DNA from: Methylobacteriaceae bacterium | GTDB lineage: Bacteria > Pseudomonadota > Alphaproteobacteria > Rhizobiales > Beijerinckiaceae | Length of the DNA stretch: 37,686 nt | Assembly: GCA_019244955.1 (NCBI GenBank) | Contig: JAFASC010000222.1 | Location: forward strand, 1-37,686 | Direction: 5' to 3' | Shown here: in pieces, positions 25,086 through 34,976 of the stretch | Numbering within the stretch: the stretch's first letter is position 1 | Layout of the letters: each line of letters opens with the position of its first letter | Notes under the pieces: model-generated | The model's database searches: none | What the model was told of the DNA's origin: nothing | The model's input: only the letters and a program-made list of their open reading frames with translations | Translations under genes and position numbers: made by a program

Positions 25086-26873
25086 GTGACGGTCCCGCAG
25101 GTCGAAATCTTCGCGATCGTCGCGGTGATGCTGGTCCTCTTCATGTGGGATCGCCTGCGCCACGACCTTGTCGCCTGTCTGGCGCTTGTGGCGACGATTG
25201 TTACGGGAACGGTACCGCCGGGTAAAACCTTCTCCGGCTTTTCTAACCCGGTCATCATTCTGATTGCGGCGACGCTCGTCCTGGGGCGGGCGATCGGCAA
25301 TTCCGGAATTCTCAACGGCGTGTTGCGCGCTTTCCTGAAGCGGGTTCAGTCGCCGTCGTTGCAGATCGGAGCGCTGTCCCTTTCGGTCGGGCTGCTGTCG
25401 GCGTTCATGAAGAATGTCGGGGCGCTCGGCATCTTCATCCCGCTGTCGCTGGAGGCGGCGCGGCGGATCAAGCAGCCCCCGTCGATCTATCTGATGCCGC
25501 TCGCTTTTGCGTCCCTGATCGGCGGCACCGCAACGCTCATCGGCACCGGTCCGAACCTTTTGATCTCGACGGTGCGAGCCGACGTGACCGGCAAGCCGTT
25601 CCAGTTCTTTGATTTCACCCCGGTCGGGCTACCCCTCGCTTTGATGGCACTGGTTTTCCTCAGCATCGGATGGCGCCTGCTGCCGCGGCGGCAAACCGGC
25701 GCGAAGACGGTCGGGCAAGTGTTCAATCTCGAACGCTATACGACCGAACTTGTCGTGCCGGAGGACTCAGCGGCTGTGGGCACTACGGTCGCCGAACTCG
25801 AGGCGCTCGGCGAAGGCGAATTGTCGGTGAGTTCGCTCGTCCGCGCCTCGGAAGAGGACGAACGCCACTTCGTCCCCTCCTACCGCACCCGCCTCGCAAG
25901 CGGCGACATCCTCACCGTCCATGCCGATCCCGCGACCGTGAAAGCGGTGACCGACAGCGCCGGCTTGGAGCTTGCCGCCTCGAAAGAACTGAAAGCCCCG
26001 GAACGCGCCAGCGACGATCTGGAAATCGTCGAAGCCGTGGTGATGCCGGGCTCCCAACTGATCGGACGAACCGCCCAGAGGCTGCAATTGCGCCGCCGCT
26101 TCGAGGTCAGTCTGCTCGCGGTCAGTCGCGCCGGCCGCCCTGTTCACAGCCGTCTCATGGAGCATGTCCTCCAGCCGGGCGACATCGTCGCCCTGCAGGG
26201 TTGGGGCAACACGATATATGACACCCTTTCGGATCTCGGTTGTTTGCCGCTCGCCGACCGCAGCATCGCCCTGGCGCGCCGGCGATGGCGATTCATTCCC
26301 CTGCTGCTGCTATTGGCCGCGATGGCGATCGTCATTCTGCGGGTGCGCAGCGTCGAGCAAACCTTCTTCGGCGCCGCCGTGCTTTGCATCGCGCTTCGGC
26401 AGATCAGCCTGAAGGAGGCCTATGAATCCATCGACTGGCCGATCATCGTGATGCTCGGCGCGTTGATCCCGGTCGGCGAGGCGCTGAATGACACCGGAGC
26501 GGCAAACCTGATCGCCAACATGCTCGGGCAGGCGGCTCAGCACGTTCCCGGGCTGGTCGCGGTAGCGCTCGTCATGCTCACGGCGATGCTGGCCGCGCCG
26601 CTCTTGCATCACGCCGCCGCAGTTCTGGTCATGGGCCCCATCGCCGCGGCAATCGCGGCCAAGCTCGCCTACAATCCCGATCCGTTCTTGCTTGCCGTCG
26701 CGTTTGGCGCCGCCTGCGACTTCCTGACGCCGATCGGCCACCAGAACAATATGCTGGTGATGGGACCGGGCGGTTACCGGTTCAGCGATTATTGGAAGCT
26801 TGGCTTGCCGTTAACGCTGCTCGTTCTGCTCATAGGCACGCCGCTGATTGCTTTCTTTTGGCCCTTGCATTGA
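25086..26873 (+). CDS. SLC13-family permease with RCK_C domains
   Basis: A 595-residue transporter of the ArsB/NhaD-DASS superfamily. Two membrane halves (about 1-195 and 395-595) flank a cytoplasmic part with two TrkA-C (RCK_C) domains, the first around YTTELVVPEDSAAVG and the second around EIVEAVVMPGSQLIGRTAQRL ending LQPGDIVALQG. Repeated hairpin motifs are SAFMKNVGALGIFIP with GGTATLIGTGPNL in the first half and APLLHHAAAVLVMGP with FLTPIGHQNNMLVMGPGGY in the second. The substrate is probably an anion (dicarboxylate or sulfate) coupled to Na+ or H+, but this cannot be decided. I chose the GTG at 25086, preceded by AGGCAGGGCGAG, over a TTG at 25068. Confidence 0.88.
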   Translation: MTVPQVEIFAIVAVMLVLFMWDRLRHDLVACLALVATIVTGTVPPGKTFSGFSNPVIILIAATLVLGRAIGNSGILNGVLRAFLKRVQSPSLQIGALSLSVGLLSAFMKNVGALGIFIPLSLEAARRIKQPPSIYLMPLAFASLIGGTATLIGTGPNLLISTVRADVTGKPFQFFDFTPVGLPLALMALVFLSIGWRLLPRRQTGAKTVGQVFNLERYTTELVVPEDSAAVGTTVAELEALGEGELSVSSLVRASEEDERHFVPSYRTRLASGDILTVHADPATVKAVTDSAGLELAASKELKAPERASDDLEIVEAVVMPGSQLIGRTAQRLQLRRRFEVSLLAVSRAGRPVHSRLMEHVLQPGDIVALQGWGNTIYDTLSDLGCLPLADRSIALARRRWRFIPLLLLLAAMAIVILRVRSVEQTFFGAAVLCIALRQISLKEAYESIDWPIIVMLGALIPVGEALNDTGAANLIANMLGQAAQHVPGLVAVALVMLTAMLAAPLLHHAAAVLVMGPIAAAIAAKLAYNPDPFLLAVAFGAACDFLTPIGHQNNMLVMGPGGYRFSDYWKLGLPLTLLVLLIGTPLIAFFWPLH

Positions 26874-26898
26874 TCTGCTTCACCCGGCTTCACCCGCC

Positions 26899-26923
26899 GG
26901 AACGAAATAATCTGGCTTGGGTT
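26899..26923 (+). promoter_or_regulatory. EcfG-type stress promoter (near consensus) for the PRC-barrel gene
   Basis: GGAAC (26899-26903), 16 bases, then GGTT (26920-26923). The alphaproteobacterial general-stress sigma EcfG prefers GGAAC-N16/17-CGTT, so this has one mismatch in the -10 part. The predicted transcript would start about 30 bases before the GTG at 26964. Confidence 0.5.
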
Positions 26924-26963
26924 TTGGATTCACTTTCCACGCAAGCGAAACGAGGGCTGGCCC

Positions 26964-27434
26964 GTGACAAAGATGACGGTCGTCGCTGCAGTGCTCATAA
27001 GCGGACTGGTCGTGTCCGTTCCGGGCGCAGCCCAGACACCGACCACGCCGCCGCCGGCCTCGCCGAGCGCCCCGACCGCGCCGAACGCCGCCATGCCGTC
27101 ACCAACGGCGCCGATGCCCACCAATTCGCCCGCGACACCGTCACCGGCGACCCAATGGCTCGCGTCGAACGTCTACAACCAGAGCGTCTACGATCAGCAC
27201 GAGCAGAAGATAGGCGACCTGACCGACCTGATCATCGAGAAGGACGGCCATATCAAATCGGCGATCATCGGCGTCGGCGGTTTTCTCGGCGTCGGCCAGA
27301 AGGACGTAGAAGTCCCGTTCACCGATCTGAAGATGATGACGCGCAACGGCAAAAACTGGCTGGCGCTAGATCGCACGAAGGACCAGCTTCAGAGTGCGCC
27401 AACGTTCGACAAAAGCAGCCTGAAGCTTCCGTAA
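26964..27434 (+). CDS. Exported PRC-barrel domain protein
   Basis: A 156-residue protein with a signal peptide (MTKMTVVAAVLISGLVVSVP, likely cut after GAAQ), a long Pro/Ala/Ser-rich linker (about 26-63) and one PRC-barrel domain (about 64-140: ASNVYNQSVYDQHEQKIGDL, KSAIIGVGGFLGVGQKDVEV, VPFTDLKMM). PRC-barrel proteins of this kind are common stress-induced periplasmic proteins in rhizobia; the molecular role is unknown. The GTG has GAGGG about 8 bases upstream; an ATG three codons in is less well placed. An EcfG-like promoter lies in front. It converges on the small gene at 27464. Confidence 0.85.
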   Translation: MTKMTVVAAVLISGLVVSVPGAAQTPTTPPPASPSAPTAPNAAMPSPTAPMPTNSPATPSPATQWLASNVYNQSVYDQHEQKIGDLTDLIIEKDGHIKSAIIGVGGFLGVGQKDVEVPFTDLKMMTRNGKNWLALDRTKDQLQSAPTFDKSSLKLP

Positions 27435-27463
27435 AAATCGTGCTGCGTGGGTAACGCGACCGA

Positions 27464-27715
27464 TCAGCCGCGGCTAGCGCTCTGCAGCTTGCCGTCGATG
27501 GCGATGATCAGCATGCGCATGTCATCGGGATGCTCAGCTGCAGCGGGAGAGTAGAGCTTGCGCAACCGCGGCCCGAGTTGCTGCGCCTCGACAGATCCGT
27601 CGTTGGCGCGCGCGTCCGTGCGCCGCAACGGCCGGTCGCGGGGAATGATCTCGAAGCTCGGACCCGGTGCAGTGCGGCGGGACATGGTGTTCACGAACGG
27701 CTTGGTGATGCGCAT
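27464..27715 (-). CDS. Small protein of unknown function behind an EcfG promoter (possibly NepR-like)
   Basis: An 83-residue frame whose codons mostly end in G or C, as in real genes here. The N-terminal half is basic and disordered-looking. The C-terminal half, LGPRLRKLYSPAAAEHPDDM followed by RMLIIAIDGKL, has a faint likeness to the NepR anti-sigma pattern (LGxxLRxxY, then an acidic/proline turn and a hydrophobic helix). That likeness is weak and is my inference. A perfect EcfG-type promoter sits about 50 bases upstream, which supports a real gene in the general stress regulon. No good Shine-Dalgarno precedes the ATG at 27715; an ATG at 27685 is an alternative. It diverges from an HWE kinase, a partner type common in this stress pathway. 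Confidence 0.55.
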   Translation of the reverse strand: MRITKPFVNTMSRRTAPGPSFEIIPRDRPLRRTDARANDGSVEAQQLGPRLRKLYSPAAAEHPDDMRMLIIAIDGKLQSASRG

Positions 27716-27770
27716 AAGCGTAATCGTGGCAGACGGAAATCAGCCCCTCCGCTTTGCGGGTTGTCACGAA

Positions 27771-27795
27771 AACGCCGCATTTTACCATTCGTTCC
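27771..27795 (-). promoter_or_regulatory. EcfG-type general stress promoter, perfect consensus
   Basis: On the minus strand GGAAC (27795-27791) and CGTT (27774-27771) are separated by exactly 16 bases, matching the EcfG consensus. The predicted transcript start is about 50 bases before the ATG of the small gene at 27715. It lies in the 176-base gap shared with the divergent HWE kinase; I see no matching site on the plus strand. Confidence 0.65.
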
Positions 27796-27891
27796 CCAGG
27801 AGCTTTACCATTTGTGACTTGGAGTACAGATATTCTCGCGCTCGCCAACTAGCTTCGGACGGGCTAGCTTAGCTTTAACTTCGCGAGTGTG

Positions 27892-28995
27892 ATGTTGACC
27901 GGTCCCAGCAGCAAAGCTGAGCCATTCCTGTTTCGGGTCGCCGACCCGACAAGCGACGGCGGTCGCGCAGGCGTGCACGGCGGCGCGCACGAGCCGGCCG
28001 ATCTGCGCAAGGCGCTCGAGCGGACAACGCTCGCGCTCGCCGCCGGCGAGATCGGCGTCTGGGAATGGGACTTCGTCAGCGGCAGCTTCATTTGGGATGA
28101 GCGGATGCGCACCCTCTGGGGCCTGCCCGACGACACGGTTCCAACATACGAGCTGTTTCGCAATGCTTTGAACCCCGCCGATGTCGAGCGCAGCGACGGC
28201 GCACTCCTGACCGCCACCAACCCCGCCCGCGATGGCGACTATGAAGTCGAATACCGCGTGATCGGCATCAAGGACGGTATCGAACGCTGGGTACTGGCGC
28301 AGGGCCGCGCCTTCTTCCAAGACGGCAAAGCGATTCGCATGATCGGTACCGCGCGCGACGTCACCGAGCGTAAGCAGCGCGAAGCGCATGTCCGTTTCCT
28401 CATGCGAGAGATCGCGCATCGCTCGAAAAATCTGCTGGCGGTGATCCAAGCAATGGCGCGCCAGACCGCAGTGACGGCCGGCTCTGCACATGATTTCGAG
28501 CAGATATTCTCCGCGCGCCTGCAGGCGCTCGCTGCCTCACACGACATTCTCATGGATGAGGACTGGCATGGCGCCTCGATTGAGGAGCTCGTGCGCACGC
28601 AGGTCGGTCACTACGTCGATCTGATCGGCACGCGAATTGATCTCGCCGGCCCGGAAATGATGCTGAAGCCGGAAGCTGCGCAGAATCTTGGGCTGGCCCT
28701 GCATGAGCTGGCAACCAATGCAGCAAAATACGGCGCGCTCGCCAACGAAGATGGACGTATCGAGATACGCTGGGAACTCGATCAGAGCCGCTTCCGAATC
28801 AGCTGGCAGGAGATTGGCGGGCCGCCGGTTTCGCCACCTCAACGCGAAGGATTCGGTCATAAGGTCGTGACGCGAATCGTAACCTTGGCGCTCGAAGGCA
28901 CGGTCGATTTGCGTTTCGAGCCGAGCGGCCTCGTCTGGCGGCTCGACATTCCGGACAAGCACATCCTCACCCGGGGCGGTGGCGGCCGCGGGTGA
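27892..28995 (+). CDS. PAS-HWE sensor histidine kinase
   Basis: A 367-residue soluble kinase without membrane helices. A PAS domain spans about 38-155 (LALAAGEIGVWEWDFVSGSF, RVIGIKDGIERWVLAQGRAF, GTARDVTERKQRE). The kinase part belongs to the HWE/HisKA_2 group: MREIAHRSKNLLAVIQAMA with the phosphorylated His, ALHELATNAAKYGAL (N-box) and the WQEIGGPPV Trp-x-Glu motif that names the family, then GFGHKVV. HWE kinases often feed the PhyR-NepR-EcfG stress cascade or work as light/redox sensors; no LOV cysteine motif is evident. I chose the ATG at 27892; a GTG lies directly before it. No response regulator is adjacent. Confidence 0.92.
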   Translation: MLTGPSSKAEPFLFRVADPTSDGGRAGVHGGAHEPADLRKALERTTLALAAGEIGVWEWDFVSGSFIWDERMRTLWGLPDDTVPTYELFRNALNPADVERSDGALLTATNPARDGDYEVEYRVIGIKDGIERWVLAQGRAFFQDGKAIRMIGTARDVTERKQREAHVRFLMREIAHRSKNLLAVIQAMARQTAVTAGSAHDFEQIFSARLQALAASHDILMDEDWHGASIEELVRTQVGHYVDLIGTRIDLAGPEMMLKPEAAQNLGLALHELATNAAKYGALANEDGRIEIRWELDQSRFRISWQEIGGPPVSPPQREGFGHKVVTRIVTLALEGTVDLRFEPSGLVWRLDIPDKHILTRGGGGRG

Positions 28996-29006
28996 GGACG
29001 TCGCGG

Positions 29007-29192
29007 TTAGTACCGCCCGCGCCGCGCGAAGCCGAACACAAGCGAGATCAACAGCAGGACCAGCGCGACCCAGAACAGGATCCGTGCGCCTTCCATGGCC
29101 GTGCCGGCGACGCCGGTGAAGCCGAGCAGCGCGGCAATGACCGCGACGATCAGGAAAACCACGGCCCAATGCAGGAGATTGCCGAAGTTCAT
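29007..29192 (-). CDS. DUF1328 small membrane protein
   Basis: A 61-residue protein with two membrane helices (about 8-26 and 37-54) around the conserved loop FTGVAGTAMEGARILFWV, ending FARRGRY. This matches the DUF1328/YtjA family. Function is unknown; such proteins are frequently stress-induced in alphaproteobacteria. It lies downstream of alaS on the same strand but has its own EcfG-type promoter. Confidence 0.9.
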   Translation of the reverse strand: MNFGNLLHWAVVFLIVAVIAALLGFTGVAGTAMEGARILFWVALVLLLISLVFGFARRGRY

Positions 29193-29249
29193 ATCTGCCT
29201 CCGCTCAGCGCAGCTTCGACAGGCGAGCCGCGCCCATGACCTGCTCGCA

Positions 29250-29275
29250 AACGGGGAGCTAAGTTGCAAAGTTCC
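29250..29275 (-). promoter_or_regulatory. EcfG-type general stress promoter for the DUF1328 gene, perfect consensus
   Basis: On the minus strand GGAAC (29275-29271), 17 bases, then CGTT (29253-29250), in full agreement with the EcfG consensus. The predicted start of transcription is about 50 bases before the ATG at 29192. The site is just beyond the alaS stop. Confidence 0.7.
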
Positions 29276-29298
29276 AGCTTCCCGCGGGCGAGAAGCGA

Positions 29299-32103
<2,805 letters not shown>

Positions 32104-32207
32104 TCATTACGCCTGTCGAGGGAGAGAGGGGGGCGGGACCCGCGACAGAAACATCCGCCGCTCGCGCGTTGCATGCGTGAGCGCTTCAGCGGTTCAGGTT
32201 TCGCGCG

Positions 32208-33287
32208 TCACCCTTCGGCGGCATCATCTCCATCGTCGTCGCCGGTTTCGAGGATGCGCTCGGCGATGAGCCCGGCATTCTCGCGGATCGCCTGCTCTAT
32301 TCGCTCAGCCGCCTCGGGATTCTGCTTCAGGAAGAGCTTGGCGTTCTCCCGGCCCTGGCCGAGCCGCTGACTGTCGAAGGAGAACCAGGCGCCCGACTTT
32401 TCGACGACGCCGGCTTTGACGCCGAGATCGACGAGTTCGCCGGCTTTGGAAATGCCTTCGCCGTACATGATGTCGAACTCGACCTGCTTGAACGGCGGGG
32501 CGACCTTGTTCTTGACCACCTTCACACGCGTCTGGTTACCGATCACCTCGTCGCGGTCTTTGATCGCGCCGATGCGGCGGATGTCGAGACGGACGGAGGC
32601 GTAGAATTTCAGAGCATTGCCGCCCGTCGTCGTCTCCGGCGAGCCGTACATGACGCCGATCTTCATGCGGATCTGGTTGATAAAGATCACCATGCAATTC
32701 GAACGCGAGATCGAGGCGGTGAGCTTGCGCAGGGCCTGACTCATGAGCCGCGCCTGCAGGCCCGGCTGCACGTCGCCCATCTCGCCCTCGATCTCGGCGC
32801 GCGGCGTCAGCGCCGCGACCGAATCGACGACCAGCACGTCGACCGCGCCAGAGCGGATCAAGGTATCGGCGATTTCCAGCGCCTGCTCACCGGTGTCGGG
32901 CTGTGAGATCAGGAGATCGTCGAGGTTCACCCCGAGCTTGCGAGCATAGATCGGATCGAGCGCGTGCTCGGCATCAACAAAGGCGCAGGTACCGCCGCGC
33001 TTCTGCGCCTCGGCGACGACATGCAGGGTCAAGGTGGTTTTGCCCGAGGATTCCGGTCCGTAGATTTCGATCACTCGGCCCCTCGGCAGGCCGCCGACAC
33101 CGAGCGCAATATCGAGGCCGAGCGAACCCGTCGGGATGGTCTCGATCTCGACCACCGCCTGCTTGCCCTTGAGCCGCATGATCGAGCCTTTGCCGAAGGC
33201 GCGCTCGATCTGGGACAGGGCGGCGTCGAGCGCCTTGGTCTTGTCCACGGACGTCCCTTCTATGACGCGAAGATTCGGCTGGCTCAC
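32208..33287 (-). CDS. recA: RecA recombinase
   Basis: RecA forms the strand-exchange filament and triggers LexA self-cleavage. The 359-residue protein has the N-terminal [17 protein letters not shown], Walker [19 protein letters not shown], Walker [11 protein letters not shown], the L1/L2 loop region ([19 protein letters not shown]) and an acidic tail ([11 protein letters not shown]). The frame is open to an ATG at 33335, but the GTG at 33287 has AAGGA 8-9 bases upstream and gives the [11 protein letters not shown]-terminus usual in rhizobia. A LexA box and a promoter candidate lie about 80-125 bases upstream. Confidence 0.98.
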   Translation of the reverse strand: MSQPNLRVIEGTSVDKTKALDAALSQIERAFGKGSIMRLKGKQAVVEIETIPTGSLGLDIALGVGGLPRGRVIEIYGPESSGKTTLTLHVVAEAQKRGGTCAFVDAEHALDPIYARKLGVNLDDLLISQPDTGEQALEIADTLIRSGAVDVLVVDSVAALTPRAEIEGEMGDVQPGLQARLMSQALRKLTASISRSNCMVIFINQIRMKIGVMYGSPETTTGGNALKFYASVRLDIRRIGAIKDRDEVIGNQTRVKVVKNKVAPPFKQVEFDIMYGEGISKAGELVDLGVKAGVVEKSGAWFSFDSQRLGQGRENAKLFLKQNPEAAERIEQAIRENAGLIAERILETGDDDGDDAAEG

Positions 33288-33367
33288 GGAAAGAATCCTT
33301 CTGGCATGGGCGGCGCGGCAGAAGCAACGTTCCATTGCTCACGTCCGGCGCAACCTCGATGGGCAGA

Positions 33368-33395
33368 AGTGTACATGCTTTGTTCGCGTCTGCAA
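33368..33395 (-). promoter_or_regulatory. Candidate recA promoter
   Basis: On the minus strand TTGCAG (33395-33390) and TACACT (33373-33368) are 16 bases apart, giving a leader of about 75 bases to the GTG. The -35 directly abuts the LexA box, so LexA bound there would block polymerase. Confidence 0.45.
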
Positions 33396-33410
33396 GTTCT
33401 TTTTTTGTTC
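33396..33410. promoter_or_regulatory. SOS (LexA) box upstream of recA
   Basis: GTTC-TTTTTTT-GTTC is an exact match to the alphaproteobacterial LexA direct repeat GTTC-N7-GTTC. It touches the -35 of the recA promoter candidate. The spacer is a pure T7 run. A third GTTC at 33382-33385 is 10 bases from the second copy, which is the wrong spacing. Confidence 0.8.
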
Positions 33411-33520
33411 ACGGGCGTGGGCGCCGGCTACAGGAACTGCCGGGCTTGAGGCGGCTCAATTTGTCCAAACAGGCGACGTAGGCTACCTGGACATACATTT
33501 ATCAGTCACGGTCCGGGGAC

Positions 33521-33709
33521 GTGCCGAAGCGTAAGGCCGATCATTATCTCAAACAGGCCGAGGAGTGCCGCGACCAAGCGACCCGCGCCTTACGCGAGGA
33601 AGACCGCGATTCGTGGCTGAAGCTCGCGGGCAAATGGCAGCGAATGGCGGAAGCAACGCATCACCCCGCCCAGCAGGCGCAGCAGCCGCAAGGAAAGTCC
33701 GACGAATAG
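33521..33709 (+). CDS. Small conserved rhizobial-type protein
   Basis: A 62-residue, highly charged protein: ADHYLKQAEECRDQATRALR, EEDRDSWLKLAGKWQRMAE and a Gln-rich tail. The HYLxQAEECR...WLKLA pattern recurs in many small hypothetical proteins of Bradyrhizobium and relatives and predicts two amphipathic helices. Function is unknown. The GTG has GGGGA directly upstream. It diverges from recA and stands alone. Confidence 0.75.
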   Translation: MPKRKADHYLKQAEECRDQATRALREEDRDSWLKLAGKWQRMAEATHHPAQQAQQPQGKSDE

Positions 33710-33893
33710 GCGGCGGCCGGTTGTCTAGCGCACGTCAGTGCGCGGTGAAAGCGGACCCGATGACCAAGCTCCCTTCGGGCCTGGCAGAACAGCGGCAGAA
33801 GCCGACGTCAACCTTCGACCGGGGTCACGCTGATCGTCGATGCTTGCGCTATCCATGGCGATAGACAAGACCGTGGGTGGCGAGGGTGAGGCG

Positions 33894-34916
33894 ATGCGAC
33901 AAATCTGGATCACCAAAGCCGGCGCGCCCGATGTTCTGCAGATAAAAGACGCGCCTGAGCCCGTGCCGGGGGCTGGCGAAGTGCGCATCCGGGTCGAGGC
34001 AAGCGGCGTCAACTTCGCCGACATTATGGGCCGCATTGGCCTTTATCCCGACCTGCCGCCTATGCCGGTCGTCCCGGGCTATGAAGTTAGCGGGCGTGTC
34101 GATGCGCTCGGCAGCGGCGTCGATGCCGAGTGGCTCGGCCGCGACGTCATCGCCCTGACCCGCTTCGGCGGCTATTCCGATGTGATCTCGGTGGCCTTAG
34201 ACCAGGTGTTTCCCCGGCCGCCGGCATTGTCAGCGATGGAAGCCGCGGCATTGCCGGTGAATTACTTCACCGCCTGGCAACTGATCGTCGTCATGGGCGG
34301 CCTGAAGCGCGGTGAGACCGTCCTCATCCACTCGGCCGGGGGTGGCGTCGGGATCGCGGCGACACAGATCGCCAAGCACATCGGCGCGACGATCATCGGC
34401 ACGGCCTCGGCCGCAAAGCACGATGAGCTGCGCGCGATCGGGGTCGAGCATCTCATCGATTACCGCACTGAGAATTTCGAGACGCGAGCGCGCGCGATCA
34501 CCGGCGGCCGCGGCGTCGAGCTCATTCTCGATCCGGTTGGCGGCGAGTCGCTCAAAAAAGGCTATCGCCTGCTCGCGCCGACCGGCCGGCTCGGCATCTT
34601 CGGCATGTCGTCTGCCGCAACCGGCAAGCAGCGGAATGTGGTGGGACTCGTGCGCGCATTGGCGAGCACGCCGTGGCTGCAATTCAATCCCGTTGGCTTG
34701 ATGAACGCCAACAAGGGCGTGTTCGGCGTCAATCTCGGTCACATGTGGAACGAGGTCGACCGCATCCGTGGCTGGGCCGATCAAATTCTCGATCTCGCCG
34801 CGCAAGGCGTGTTGAAGCCGCGCATTGCGCGCACCTTTTCGTTCGACGAGGCCGCCGCTGCGCATCATTATGTCCAGGACCGACGCAACATCGGCAAGGT
34901 TTTGCTGGTGCCCTAA
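33894..34916 (+). CDS. Zinc-less medium-chain quinone oxidoreductase/dehydrogenase
   Basis: A 340-residue MDR-superfamily enzyme of the quinone reductase/VAT-1 type. The N-terminal GroES-like domain (GAPDVLQIKDAPEPVPG, ASGVNFADIMGRIGLYP, VVPGYEVSGRVDALG) lacks the Cys/His set for catalytic zinc. The Rossmann domain shows VLIHSAGGGVGIAATQIAKH, the NADPH-binding AGGGVG motif, and the C-terminus ends RNIGKVLLVP. It probably reduces a quinone or enone with NADPH; the substrate is unknown. The frame is open from 33840, but the ATG at 33894, preceded by GAGGGTGAGG, gives the standard start MRQIWITKAGAPD. It converges on the TAXI-like gene. Confidence 0.88.
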   Translation: MRQIWITKAGAPDVLQIKDAPEPVPGAGEVRIRVEASGVNFADIMGRIGLYPDLPPMPVVPGYEVSGRVDALGSGVDAEWLGRDVIALTRFGGYSDVISVALDQVFPRPPALSAMEAAALPVNYFTAWQLIVVMGGLKRGETVLIHSAGGGVGIAATQIAKHIGATIIGTASAAKHDELRAIGVEHLIDYRTENFETRARAITGGRGVELILDPVGGESLKKGYRLLAPTGRLGIFGMSSAATGKQRNVVGLVRALASTPWLQFNPVGLMNANKGVFGVNLGHMWNEVDRIRGWADQILDLAAQGVLKPRIARTFSFDEAAAAHHYVQDRRNIGKVLLVP

Positions 34917-34976
34917 AGCAAGTCGCTCGACGTCAGCGGCAGCCGTAAGGTGGCGATGCGCTGCGGCGCCGGCGGT

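Noticed and set aside
23954-25315. 453-residue minus-strand frame across ydcF, plsC and the permease start
   Set aside because: It spans three real genes on the other strand and has low-complexity composition.
33382-33399. Second LexA box formed by GTTC copies at 33382 and 33396
   Set aside because: The gap is 10 bases, not 7; only the 33396-33410 pair has the right spacing.
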